Source: Bryobacteraceae bacterium (lineage in GTDB: Bacteria; Acidobacteriota; Terriglobia; Bryobacterales; Bryobacteraceae). From it: a DNA stretch of 64,000 bases. Of the stretch, positions 25,097-34,414 are shown piece by piece. Positions within the stretch are counted from its first letter, which is position 1. Each line of letters begins with the position of its first letter. The translations under genes and the position numbers were made by a program. Where the stretch lies: contig JANWVY010000002.1 in assembly GCA_025056455.1 (NCBI GenBank), positions 46,639-110,638 of the forward strand, read 5' to 3'. The notes under the pieces were generated by a model. It saw nothing but the letters and a program-made list of their open reading frames with translations, was not told the DNA's origin and made no database searches.

Positions 25097-26925
25097 GTGA
25101 TTTGCGGCGTCTGTTGGGCTATGCTTGGCCCTACCGGGTCACGCTCGCCATCTCGGTGCTTTTGATGGCCCTGGCCGGCGCCGCGCACGCCATGCTCGCA
25201 CTCCTCATCCGGCCCGTGTTCGACCGCGTGTTGAATCCGAACTCAGACGGCGCTCCCGTCTTGCTCACCAAGTTGCCCATCTGGGATCAGCCTATCTACC
25301 TGCACCAGATCCTGCCTTTTCCCCTCGCTGACGCCTGGCAATTGGTGGCCGCTGGGATCCTGGCAGTTTTTCTCGTGCGAGGAATCGCTGACTACTGCGG
25401 CAATTACCTCGTGAACCGGGCTGGCCTTTCCGCAGTCACGGACATGCGTCAGCAAGTCTTTGACTGCGTTCTCCGCCAGGACGCCGCTTTCTTTGAAGCC
25501 AACTCGACGGGACGTGTCATGTCTTCCATCATGAGCGACGTCGAGAAAATCCAGCTGGCCACCTCGCATCTACTTGCCGACTGGTTGCGCCAGACTTTTT
25601 CGGCGCTGGGCCTGCTGGTGGTCGTCTTACAAATGGACTGGAAACTAGCGCTGGTGAGCCTCACTCTACTCCCGTTTGTTTTCCTCCCCACGGTACGCAT
25701 CGGCCAGCGGCTGCGCCGCGCTACGCGCCGCGCGCAAGATGATGCCGCGCAACTTAATCAAATTCTTCAGGAGACTCTCAGCGGTCATTACGTGGTGAAA
25801 TCCTTCTGTGCCGAGGCAATCGAAAGCCAGCGTTTTCGCAAAGCGGCGAGCCGGCTTCGAAGCAGTAACTTGCGTTACGTGGCGCAACAGGCTCTGGCTT
25901 CGCCGATCATTGAGCTCTTTGGCGCGATTACAATCGTGGCCCTGCTCAGCTATGCTCGCAACCAGATCCAGCTGGGCAAGCTTACCACGGGCGAGTTCAC
26001 CAGCTTCGTCCTCGCGCTGTTAATGCTCTATGAACCAGTGAAACGGCTCACGGGAATCCACAATATCTTTCAGCAAGCGCTTGGCGCTGCGCAGAAGGTG
26101 TTTGAATACCTCGATCGAGAAAGCCTGATTCAAGACAAGCCTGGCGCGGTGACTCTCTCTGGATTGTCACGCTGCATCGAGTTCGATCATGTCTCCTTTC
26201 GCTACCCGGCCTCCTCGCCCCAGTCCTTTGCGCTGTACGAAGTTTCGCTTCGCGTCGAGGCCGGACAGATGGTTGCGCTGGTTGGGCCCAGCGGTGCGGG
26301 AAAGTCAACGCTGGCGAGTTTGTTGATGCGCTTTTACGACGTCACGGGAGGCGCAATCCGCATTGATGGCCTGGATATCCGGGATGTTTCGCTAGTGTCC
26401 TTACGCCGCCAAATCGGCGTCGTCGCCCAGGACACCTTCCTGTTCAACGACACTGTGGCGAACAACATCCGTTATGGCAACCCCAACGCAACTTTTGAAC
26501 AAGTACGCCAAGCCGCGCGCAGCGCCCTCGCAGAGGAGTTCATTGCCCGCCTGCCCCAGGGCTACGACACGCCAGTGGGCGAACGGGGCGTCAAGCTATC
26601 CGGGGGCCAGCGCCAGCGAATCGCGATTGCCCGCGCGCTTCTGAAGAACGCCCCCATTTTGATCCTGGATGAAGCGACCTCCCACCTGGACGCCGAATCA
26701 GAAATGCTCGTCCAGGGCGCGCTCAGCAACTTAATGAACGGCCGGACCGTCATTGTGATCGCCCACCGGCTCTCCACCATCCGCCGTGCCGACTCCATCG
26801 TGGTGCTTGATCAAGGCCGGATTGTGGAGACCGGCCGCCATGAGCAACTGGTGCGCTCCGGGGGCGCCTACCAGCGTCTGTACGAGCTGCAATTTTTTGA
26901 GATGAATCCGGCGGTGAATGGATGA
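25093..26925 (+). CDS. msbA: lipid A export ABC transporter MsbA-like
   Basis: A 610-residue half-transporter with a six-helix membrane domain (to about residue 330) fused to an ABC ATPase. The nucleotide-binding domain has Walker A GPSGAGKST, Q-loop VAQDTF, signature LSGGQRQR, Walker B ILILDEATS and the H-loop in IAHRLST. MsbA flips lipid A-core across the inner membrane; coupling to a GT9 gene supports this over a multidrug exporter. The start codon overlaps the GT9 stop; a longer start would run deep into that gene. Confidence 0.85.
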   Translation: MSDLRRLLGYAWPYRVTLAISVLLMALAGAAHAMLALLIRPVFDRVLNPNSDGAPVLLTKLPIWDQPIYLHQILPFPLADAWQLVAAGILAVFLVRGIADYCGNYLVNRAGLSAVTDMRQQVFDCVLRQDAAFFEANSTGRVMSSIMSDVEKIQLATSHLLADWLRQTFSALGLLVVVLQMDWKLALVSLTLLPFVFLPTVRIGQRLRRATRRAQDDAAQLNQILQETLSGHYVVKSFCAEAIESQRFRKAASRLRSSNLRYVAQQALASPIIELFGAITIVALLSYARNQIQLGKLTTGEFTSFVLALLMLYEPVKRLTGIHNIFQQALGAAQKVFEYLDRESLIQDKPGAVTLSGLSRCIEFDHVSFRYPASSPQSFALYEVSLRVEAGQMVALVGPSGAGKSTLASLLMRFYDVTGGAIRIDGLDIRDVSLVSLRRQIGVVAQDTFLFNDTVANNIRYGNPNATFEQVRQAARSALAEEFIARLPQGYDTPVGERGVKLSGGQRQRIAIARALLKNAPILILDEATSHLDAESEMLVQGALSNLMNGRTVIVIAHRLSTIRRADSIVVLDQGRIVETGRHEQLVRSGGAYQRLYELQFFEMNPAVNG

Positions 26926-26989
26926 AAAGGCTTCCGGCAAGCTTCAACGAGAGGATGGGGAGTGCGGACCGGATTAGGAGCTCGGTGTA

Positions 26990-27883
26990 ATGGCGGGCCT
27001 CCGAAGCATGACCGGATTTGCAAGGCTGCGACAGGTGTCCGAGCGCGGGGAAATCGTTATCACCCTGAAGGGTGTTAACCACCGTGCGCTCGACGTGCAC
27101 ATGCACATTCCGCAAGAGGTGAACCTTTACGAAAATACGTTGCGGAACGTTATTAAGCGCAAAGTAGCGCGGGGTCATATCGACGTCCGCCTACACGTCC
27201 ACTATAGCTCTGCGGCCTCTGTGGTTGCGCTCAACGAGCCGCTGTTTCAATCCTATCTTCAGGCGTTTCAGCGGGCTTCGGCGCTGGCGGCCTGCCCGCT
27301 ACCTTGCGATGTGAACCAAGCACTCCGGCTCCCTGGAATGCTGTCAGAAGCGGATGCCGAACCCGATCCCGTGCTTGAGGCAGAGCTTGTTGCCGCCTTA
27401 GAACAGGCCGTCGATCAGTTTAATGCCTCCCGCGAGCAAGAAGGTGAGGCGTTGAGACTGATCATCCTTGAGGCGAATGCTCGCATTCGCCGCCATGCGC
27501 GGGAACTGGCTGAAATCCGCAAACGCATCCTCCCGGCCTTTCAAGAACGGTTACAGCAAAAGTTGACTTCGCTCCTATCGAACGGCTCGGTCGACCCCCA
27601 GCGGATCGTGCAGGAAGCGGCCATTTTGGCCGACCGCAGCGATATCGAGGAAGAAATTCAACGCTTGCTGATCCATTCCACCCAACTCGAACAAATTCTC
27701 GCCAACGGCGCGGAGGTGGGTAAAAAGCTCGATTTTTTGCTTCAGGAAATGGCTCGCGAAACCAACACCATCCTGTCGAAAACCAGCGGTGGCGGTGAAC
27801 TGGCCTTGCGCATTACCGAGCTCGGAATCGCCGTCAAGGCGGAAATCGAGAAGATCCGCGAGCAAGCGCTCAACTTGGAGTAG
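26990..27883 (+). CDS. yicC: YicC family endoribonuclease
   Basis: A 297-residue YicC-like protein. It begins with the family signature SMTGFAR and has VNHRALDVHMHIP, the central acidic-helical region, and the C-terminal DUF1732 block GKKLDFLLQEMARETNTILSK. E. coli YicC is an endoribonuclease that acts in small-RNA turnover. It is 64 nt after msbA and 4 nt before gmk. The yicC-gmk-rpoZ order is common in bacteria, supporting the call. Confidence 0.93.
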   Translation: MAGLRSMTGFARLRQVSERGEIVITLKGVNHRALDVHMHIPQEVNLYENTLRNVIKRKVARGHIDVRLHVHYSSAASVVALNEPLFQSYLQAFQRASALAACPLPCDVNQALRLPGMLSEADAEPDPVLEAELVAALEQAVDQFNASREQEGEALRLIILEANARIRRHARELAEIRKRILPAFQERLQQKLTSLLSNGSVDPQRIVQEAAILADRSDIEEEIQRLLIHSTQLEQILANGAEVGKKLDFLLQEMARETNTILSKTSGGGELALRITELGIAVKAEIEKIREQALNLE

Positions 27884-27887
27884 CGCC

Positions 27888-28574
27888 GTGGCCACCAGGA
27901 CCCCGACATCCCCCGAGCCACCCGGCGCCGCCCAGCCGAAACCTCTCCCGCCACGCCGCAAAAGCGCCGTCTTCATCATCTCCGCGCCCTCAGGTTCCGG
28001 AAAATCCACCTTGGTCAACCGGTTGCTCTCAAGCGATCCCCAGCTGCTGTTTTCCATCTCCTACACCACGCGAGCGCCCCGCGGGAATGAAAGACCCGGG
28101 GACAGCTATTTCTATATCAGCCGGGAGGAGTTCGAACAGAGAATCGCCAGGGGAGAATTTTTAGAGTGGGCAGAGGTTTTCGGCAATTATTACGGCACCC
28201 ACCAGAGCGTTTGGGAGCGAGCTTGCCGAGAGGGTAAAGACCTCCTGCTCGACATTGACGTGCAGGGTGCGGCACAATTAAAGCAAAAGATCCAGGATGC
28301 GGTGTCGATTTTCGTCCTGGCGCCCTCGCGGGAAATTTTGGAAAGCCGCCTCCGATCTCGGTCGGAAGACAGCGAAGAGGTGATTTTGAAGCGCCTGGCC
28401 GAGGCCGCCGTGGAAATTCGAAATTATCATCGCTACGACTACATTGTGGTGAATGATGATGTCGAAGAAGCAGCCGCAACGCTGCTGGCGATTGTCCGCG
28501 CCGAGCGCGTGCGCCGGGAACGGATGGAACCCCGCATCCGGCCTATCTTAGAAACCTTCGGCGAAATCCTTTAG
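27888..28574 (+). CDS. gmk: guanylate kinase
   Basis: A 228-residue enzyme phosphorylating GMP to GDP. The P-loop SAPSGSGKST follows a ~25-residue Pro-rich N-terminal extension. GMP-binding residues lie in SISYTTRAPRGNE and GDSYFYISREEF, and VDVQGA-type LLDIDVQGAAQLK is present. The start is a GTG 4 nt after the yicC stop; an ATG start would fall inside yicC. rpoZ follows. Confidence 0.94.
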   Translation: MATRTPTSPEPPGAAQPKPLPPRRKSAVFIISAPSGSGKSTLVNRLLSSDPQLLFSISYTTRAPRGNERPGDSYFYISREEFEQRIARGEFLEWAEVFGNYYGTHQSVWERACREGKDLLLDIDVQGAAQLKQKIQDAVSIFVLAPSREILESRLRSRSEDSEEVILKRLAEAAVEIRNYHRYDYIVVNDDVEEAAATLLAIVRAERVRRERMEPRIRPILETFGEIL

Positions 28575-28604
28575 GAAACGGTAAAAAGTCGAAAGGAGGA
28601 GGTA

Positions 28605-28859
28605 ATGTCGGAAAGATTTGTGCGCAGCACCAACAATGTGATTCCAGATGATCCGGAAAGCAGCACCTATCGCTTTATCATCGTGGCCGCCAAACGCGCG
28701 CGCCAGTTGCAAAGCGGCGCCCGGAGCTTCCTTCCCACGACTTCGCGCAAGCCGACCGTAACAGCCATGGAGGAGGTGCGCCGGGGCTTGGTCAAGTACA
28801 CCGACCCAAGCCGCGAATCAAGTTCGAACACGGGCGGCGCCTCTCCGTCTCACTCCTAG
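28605..28859 (+). CDS. rpoZ: DNA-directed RNA polymerase omega subunit
   Basis: An 84-residue omega subunit with YRFIIVAAKRARQLQSGA, the helix that latches onto beta-prime, and a PTVTAMEEVRRGLVKY segment. It promotes folding and assembly of beta-prime. A strong AAAGGAGGAGG ribosome-binding site precedes the ATG. It ends the yicC-gmk-rpoZ cluster. The last 20 residues are Ser/Pro-rich and unconserved. Confidence 0.93.
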   Translation: MSERFVRSTNNVIPDDPESSTYRFIIVAAKRARQLQSGARSFLPTTSRKPTVTAMEEVRRGLVKYTDPSRESSSNTGGASPSHS

Positions 28860-28945
28860 AACGCGCGCGGCTTACCGATTGCGAAAGTGCGTGCCCCGGC
28901 CCCGGGGGTTGTACGCATTTGCTTCCCCATCTCAAACATTCAACA

Positions 28946-28973
28946 TTGACACCACCCACCTCACCGTTATAGT
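28946..28973 (+). promoter_or_regulatory. sigma70-type promoter for the TonB-dependent receptor
   Basis: A consensus TTGACA (28946-28951) and TATAGT (28968-28973) are separated by 16 bp. The predicted transcription start near 28980 gives a leader of about 38 nt to the receptor ATG at 29018, preceded by a GGGAG ribosome-binding site. This is the strongest promoter match in the window. Confidence 0.7.
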
Positions 28974-29017
28974 GTGGCGGCAGGAAAGCGGGCTTGCCCG
29001 TCCTCTGGGAGTCTTTC

Positions 29018-32000
29018 ATGAACCGACCACTTTTCACTCTCTGGATCCTACTCCTTGGCTTTTCGGCCGCTGGGCAGGAATATCGTGGAACTCTTCAAGG
29101 CCGTGTTTCAGACGCCTCGGGAGCCCGCATTGTCGGAGCGCGAGTTGCAGCTACCAACACCGCCACCAACCAAACTCTTTTCGCGACCACCAACGAAGTC
29201 GGTGAGTTCCGACTGCCATTTGTCATTCCCGGCGACTACCTGGTGACAGCGGAAGCTGTAGGTTTTAAAAAGGCAGTCCTGCGCGACGTACGGGTCAACG
29301 TTCAAGCCGCCGTCGAACTGGATTTCCGGCTCGAGCTTGGCGATGCCGCAGAATCCGTCACCGTTACGGACAAGCCGCCCCTGTTGAACCTTTCCAACGC
29401 CGACTTAGGGCAAGTGATCGACTCCCAATTCATCAACGTCATCAATCCCACCCTCACGCGCAACGCGATGAACCTCGTACAGCTCGCCGCTGGCGTGTCG
29501 GGCGGAACCGGCACGGTGACTTCGTTTGCCGCGAATAGCTTCTCCATCCAGGGAGGGGGTTCGCTGCGCGGTGGCAACGAATTTCTGGTTGATGGCATGC
29601 CTTCGCTGATGCCATCCGGCGGGGGCATTGTCAGCTTCGTCCCTTCGCTTGACAGCGTGGCTGAGGTCAAGGTCCAAACGACGCTCTTCGATGCCCAGTT
29701 TGGCCGCTCCAACGGCGGCGCGGTCAACGTCACCACCAAAGGCGGCACGAACGAACTTCATGGTGTTGGTTACTGGTTCAAACGCTGGGCAGCGCTAAAC
29801 GCAAATTCTTGGACCAACAACCGTCTTGGCTTACCGCGGCCTCCGGTGAAGTATGACCAGTACGGATTTTTTGTTTCTGGGCCGGTGATCCTACCGAAAC
29901 TTTACAACGGCAAAAGCCGCACCTTTTGGTCGGTGGCTTTTGAAGAAGACGCCGATGCACGCGAGCTGACACGCCAGCAGCGGGTCCCAACCGCGCTCGA
30001 AAAGCAAGGCAATTTCTCGCAAACGCTGAACCAGCGCGGCCAGCAACTGGTGATTTATGATCCCGCAACGACGCTTGTGGCGGGCAATCGTGCCACACGC
30101 CAGCCCTTTCCGGGAGCCATCATTCCCGCCGCTCGTTTCAATCCTACCGGCCGGGCTTACCTGCAGGCCTATCCGGAGCCAAATCTGGCCGGTGCGACGA
30201 CCCGGTTGACGGACATCAACTGGAGCGCAGGCGGCGTGTACGTGGTCGAGCAAGGAACCTGGAACACGCGGCTCGACCACCAGATCTCGCCATCCAACCG
30301 CTTGTTTGGCCGTCTCTCTCGCATGCGACGGCTCCAGAATCCCGACCAGTTGATTCGAAATGTTTACTCTTATGCTGGCACAGGAACCACCGATAATGAT
30401 GTTCTGCGGCGCGATATGACCTCCATCGCCCTGGACGATACGCATACCTTCTCGCCGACGCTCATCGCCACCTTCCGTTACGGTTTTTCACGCTATTACA
30501 CGCGCACCACCATCGGAGCCGTGAACGTCGATCCGGCGAGCTTTCAGCTGCCCTCGCAGGTCATCGAAGGCCAGGCTGTCCGCGGCCTCGCCATTCTGAA
30601 TTTAGGCGAGGGACTGCCCTCGTTTGGTTCCGCGCTGACGCGGGCTTCGGACAACCAGCATACCCTGCTGGCTACCTTCAACAAGCAATTCCGCAAACAC
30701 GCCGTGAAGTGGGGGCTCGACTACCGCTTGCTTGACCGCCATTCCGCCTCGCCAGGAGCAAACGCCGCTGGACAGTTTAATTTCGGCACCTTATTCACAC
30801 GAGAGGATCCTTTTAACCCCGCCTCCGGCCAAGTCACGGGCACTTCCATGGCCGCTCTTCTGTTAGGGCTTCCCGAATCTGGGGCCATGGGTGGCAACAC
30901 GGCGCTCAGCTATCGGAATCACTACTGGGGTCTATTCTTCCAAGATGACTGGCGGGTGACAGGCCGGCTGACGCTCAACTTAGGGCTCCGCTGGGAGCTT
31001 GAAACCCCCTTCGTTGAAAAGTACAACCGTATCGCCTATGGTTTCGACGAAAACGCCCGCTTCCCTTTTGAGGTTCCAGGCCTTGAGCTACGAGGCGGAT
31101 TGTTGTACGCCGGGGTTGGCGGAAACCCGCGCCGGATGGGCCAGACGGATTGGAACAATTTCGGCCCCCGGTTCGGCCTGGCGTTTCAATTGAACGAGCG
31201 CACGGTGTTGCGCGGAGGCTACGGCGTATTTTTCTCTTCCCAGGCCATCGCCAATACGAGCCTGCTCACGGTGGGAACCTTTAACGCGGTCACGCAGTTT
31301 GTCGCCACCACGGACAACGCCACGCCCTTTACCACGCTTGCGAATCCTTTCCCCGGCGGACTGGTCCGGCCGCTCGGCTCTTCGCCAGGTTTAGCCGGAC
31401 AGGCGGGCGATGTCATCAATGTTTTTGATCCGGTGCGCGTGTCCCCCTACAACCAGCAATGGCAGTTCAGCATTCAGCGCGAGCTGCCCGCAAACATCCT
31501 GGTCGACGTTGGCTATGTCGGCTCGCATTCCGTGAAGCAGTTTGAGACGTTCAATTTAAACGAAAGACCGGATTTTGCCTTGCCCCTCGGTAACGCTCTC
31601 AATCAGACCGTCCCAAATCCGTTTCGTGGAATTCTCCCTGCGACGTCGCCACTCGGGCAAGGGGCGACGATCACGCGCGAACGGCTGCTGCTCCGTTACC
31701 CCCAATACAGCGCCTTCACCGTTCAGGCCATGAACACTGGGCGCGGCCTCTACCATTCGCTTCAAGTGAACGTCAACAAACGCGTCAGCCATGGACTTGC
31801 AGTGATCTTCAACCACACCTTTTCGCGGCTAATGGACAACAACACAACGAGCGTGATCAACCCTCGTCAGTACCGTTCTGTCTCCAGCCTGGATCAAAAG
31901 CACATTCTGCGGCTCGCAGCCACCTATGACTTCCCCTGGAAGTTCCGCCACCGCTTCGCCCAGACAACCCTCGGCGGATGGAAGGTAGCGGGGCTTTACC

Positions 32001-32431
32001 GCTTCCTTACGGGTCTGCCGCTCAGCGTCTCGCACCCCAACGGACGGCCCATCCGTATCCGCAATCCCCGCCTCAGTGGGCCAGTCTCGCAGCGACTCGG
32101 CGACCGTACCGAAGGTGGCGTAGTGGTGAACCCCTACTTTGATACCGGCGCCTTTGTGCCCTACCCAACTCCCTTTGTCGTGCCCGCCGATCCGCCCGCG
32201 CTTGACGAGTTGCGCGCTCCCTCCGAAAGCGGTCTAAACTTCAACCTTTTCAAGCGCTTTCCCATCCGCGAACGCCTGCAGATTGAGGCCCGCCTGGAAG
32301 GCGCCAACGTGCTCAATTCGCCAAACTTCGGTGCTCCTGGCACCAACCTGAATGCTCTCGCTACCTTTGGCGTGATCACCTCGGCCGGCGGCAATCGCTC
32401 CATGCAAGGCGCTCTACGAATTCTGTTTTGA
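29018..32431 (+). CDS. Oar-type TonB-dependent receptor with carboxypeptidase regulatory-like domain
   Basis: A 1137-residue outer-membrane protein. A Sec leader (MNRPLFTLWILLLGFSAAG) is followed by a carboxypeptidase-regulatory-like beta-sandwich (YRGTLQGRVSDASGARI... to about residue 100), a plug domain (DSQFINVINP... to ~260) and a ~870-residue beta-barrel with repeated aromatic strands (NHYWGLFFQDDWRVTGRLTLN). The C-terminus ends in aromatic Phe (GALRILF), as in outer-membrane barrels. Acidobacteria carry many such receptors, thought to import glycans or peptides. No SusD-like partner or TonB/ExbBD is adjacent, so the ligand is unknown. Confidence 0.88.
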   Translation: MNRPLFTLWILLLGFSAAGQEYRGTLQGRVSDASGARIVGARVAATNTATNQTLFATTNEVGEFRLPFVIPGDYLVTAEAVGFKKAVLRDVRVNVQAAVELDFRLELGDAAESVTVTDKPPLLNLSNADLGQVIDSQFINVINPTLTRNAMNLVQLAAGVSGGTGTVTSFAANSFSIQGGGSLRGGNEFLVDGMPSLMPSGGGIVSFVPSLDSVAEVKVQTTLFDAQFGRSNGGAVNVTTKGGTNELHGVGYWFKRWAALNANSWTNNRLGLPRPPVKYDQYGFFVSGPVILPKLYNGKSRTFWSVAFEEDADARELTRQQRVPTALEKQGNFSQTLNQRGQQLVIYDPATTLVAGNRATRQPFPGAIIPAARFNPTGRAYLQAYPEPNLAGATTRLTDINWSAGGVYVVEQGTWNTRLDHQISPSNRLFGRLSRMRRLQNPDQLIRNVYSYAGTGTTDNDVLRRDMTSIALDDTHTFSPTLIATFRYGFSRYYTRTTIGAVNVDPASFQLPSQVIEGQAVRGLAILNLGEGLPSFGSALTRASDNQHTLLATFNKQFRKHAVKWGLDYRLLDRHSASPGANAAGQFNFGTLFTREDPFNPASGQVTGTSMAALLLGLPESGAMGGNTALSYRNHYWGLFFQDDWRVTGRLTLNLGLRWELETPFVEKYNRIAYGFDENARFPFEVPGLELRGGLLYAGVGGNPRRMGQTDWNNFGPRFGLAFQLNERTVLRGGYGVFFSSQAIANTSLLTVGTFNAVTQFVATTDNATPFTTLANPFPGGLVRPLGSSPGLAGQAGDVINVFDPVRVSPYNQQWQFSIQRELPANILVDVGYVGSHSVKQFETFNLNERPDFALPLGNALNQTVPNPFRGILPATSPLGQGATITRERLLLRYPQYSAFTVQAMNTGRGLYHSLQVNVNKRVSHGLAVIFNHTFSRLMDNNTTSVINPRQYRSVSSLDQKHILRLAATYDFPWKFRHRFAQTTLGGWKVAGLYRFLTGLPLSVSHPNGRPIRIRNPRLSGPVSQRLGDRTEGGVVVNPYFDTGAFVPYPTPFVVPADPPALDELRAPSESGLNFNLFKRFPIRERLQIEARLEGANVLNSPNFGAPGTNLNALATFGVITSAGGNRSMQGALRILF

Positions 32432-32467
32432 ATCCTTCATTGAACCCAGGCGTCGCCATTTCGAGGC

Positions 32468-32494
32468 TTGGCAAATGCGGCAAAATCTGATAAT
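32468..32494 (+). promoter_or_regulatory. putative promoter of the sirohaem reductase gene
   Basis: TTGGCA (32468-32473) and GATAAT (32489-32494) with a short 15-bp spacer lie just upstream of the ATG at 32508. The predicted leader would be only a few bases long. Confidence 0.4.
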
Positions 32495-32507
32495 CTCTAT
32501 AGACAAT

Positions 32508-34289
32508 ATGGTGATTCAATCTCCGGTTCCGACATTTCCCGCCCTGACGCCCCAAGAAATTGACTATGACCGAACCGTTCGGGCCGATATCGACCTTTTT
32601 GCTCAGCACATCGAGAAGTACTTGGCGGGCCAGATCACCGAAGATGAGTTTCGCGCCCAGCGATTGCGGCGTGGCATCTATAGCCAGCGCCAGCCGGGAG
32701 TCCACATGGTCCGGACTAAGATTCCGGGAGGTACGCTCACGGCCGGACAGATGCGGCAGCTGGCTCGTGTTGCCGATGAGTTTGCGGGCGGCAAGGGGCA
32801 TCTGACGACACGTCAAAACATGCAGTTTCACTTTGTGAAGCTCACCGATGTCCCGAAGCTGCTGCACATGCTTGCCGATGTGCGACTGACGACGCGAGAG
32901 GCCTGTTACAACACGGTGCGCAACGTGACAGCGGATTCGCTGGCCGGCCTGCTGCCGGGCGAGGTCTTTGATGTTCGGCCGTATGCGCGGCTAACGGCGT
33001 TTGCGTTCCTGCACAAGGAACTCACCGACAATTTGCCACGAAAATTCAAAATTTCCTTTAGCGGCTATCCCGGCGACCCCATGCTTGCAGCCATCCACGA
33101 CGTTGGCTGCCAGGCCGTAATTCGAGACGGTAAGAAAGGCTTTCGCATCCTGATTGGCGGCGGGTTGGGGCCCATGCCGCAGGAGGCGCATCTTTTGGAT
33201 GAGTTCCTCCCGGTTGAAAATCTCATCCCGCGCATTGAGGCCGTCCTTCGCCTGTTCAACAAACATGGCAACCGGAAAAACCGCAACAAGGCGCGATTGA
33301 AGTTTGTTCTGAAAGAGCGCGGCTGGGAGTGGGTGAAGGAGACGATCGAGGCGGAGTATGCGGACATCCTCGCTCATGGGGGGATCCCAGTGCCCGAAAG
33401 TGTGCCGGAGGGCTTCGGCGGTTTTCTTTCCACGCCGCCACCACTTGGCCAGGGGTCGGAGTTACCTGTTGTGGACCACCGCGCCCCGGATCCGGAATTT
33501 GACCGCTGGTTGGAGACGAACGTCCGCGAGCAAGTGCAGCCGGGCTATGCGCTCGTAACCGTCGTGGTCGATCAGGGCAATTTGACTAGCGATCAGATGC
33601 GGGGATTAGCCCGGATCGCTGAAGATGCCGGCGAGGGTTTACTGCGCTTCACAATTGAGCAGAACGTCGCCCTCGGCTTCATTCCTATTGCCAACCTCCG
33701 CCGCGTTTATGCTGCGCTCAAGATGATTGGCCTGCACGCTGCAGGAGCGGGCGAAATCGAAGACGTAGTGACTTGTCCCGGCGCCTATTCCTGCAACTTG
33801 GCGCTGACGAAAACCATGGAGCTGGGAGCTGTACTCCGCAGCATTCTTAAGAACCATCCGGACAAGCTCGTGCGGAAGCTGAAGGTTCGCGCCAGTGGTT
33901 GCCCCAATTCCTGCGGGCAACACTGGACAGGCGATTTCGGTTTCTACGGCAACGCGCGCAAGCTGGATGGGAAAGAGGTGCCCTATTATCAAATGCTGCT
34001 GGGTGGTGGCTACGACCGGGAGGGCATCATGCGCTATGGTCTCGCCATTCAAAGCATTCCTGCGCGTTTGGTACCTGTGGCGCTTGAGCGCGTCCTGGAT
34101 CACTATGTTGCCAATCGGCTGGCAGGAGAAACCTTCCGTGAATACGTCCTTCGTCATAAGGTGGAGACCTTTAAAGCCCTAACGGCAGACCTCGCCAAAC
34201 CGGCCGAAACGTTTGCTGAACTCTATCAGGATTGGGGCGATGAGGTAGCCTTCTCGTTGCAACTCGGCCGAGGGGAGTGCGCCTCCTAG
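32508..34289 (+). CDS. sirohaem nitrite/sulfite reductase (ferredoxin-type)
   Basis: A 593-residue assimilatory reductase that takes six electrons to make sulfide from sulfite or ammonia from nitrite. It shows the two-fold repeat of this family. The 4Fe-4S/sirohaem ligands are C423 and C429 (CPGAYSC) and C465 and C469 (GCPNSCG). Sirohaem/substrate-pocket Arg/Lys residues lie in HLTTRQNMQFHFVK and in GKGHLTT. Sequence alone does not settle nitrite versus sulfite. No cys or nas genes are adjacent. I start at ATG 32508; an earlier ATG adds 11 residues that would precede the likely promoter. Confidence 0.88.
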   Translation: MVIQSPVPTFPALTPQEIDYDRTVRADIDLFAQHIEKYLAGQITEDEFRAQRLRRGIYSQRQPGVHMVRTKIPGGTLTAGQMRQLARVADEFAGGKGHLTTRQNMQFHFVKLTDVPKLLHMLADVRLTTREACYNTVRNVTADSLAGLLPGEVFDVRPYARLTAFAFLHKELTDNLPRKFKISFSGYPGDPMLAAIHDVGCQAVIRDGKKGFRILIGGGLGPMPQEAHLLDEFLPVENLIPRIEAVLRLFNKHGNRKNRNKARLKFVLKERGWEWVKETIEAEYADILAHGGIPVPESVPEGFGGFLSTPPPLGQGSELPVVDHRAPDPEFDRWLETNVREQVQPGYALVTVVVDQGNLTSDQMRGLARIAEDAGEGLLRFTIEQNVALGFIPIANLRRVYAALKMIGLHAAGAGEIEDVVTCPGAYSCNLALTKTMELGAVLRSILKNHPDKLVRKLKVRASGCPNSCGQHWTGDFGFYGNARKLDGKEVPYYQMLLGGGYDREGIMRYGLAIQSIPARLVPVALERVLDHYVANRLAGETFREYVLRHKVETFKALTADLAKPAETFAELYQDWGDEVAFSLQLGRGECAS

Positions 34290-34414
34290 CTTCAGCCTCA
34301 GGATCGAATTTGGGTCGCCATCCGGCAAGAGCAGCTATTGGGAAAGAATCCCGCTGTCCTGCTGGCAAGTGTTACGGCCTCGAGCGCGTCGGCGCCGCGA
34401 TCTAGCCCCGCTAC

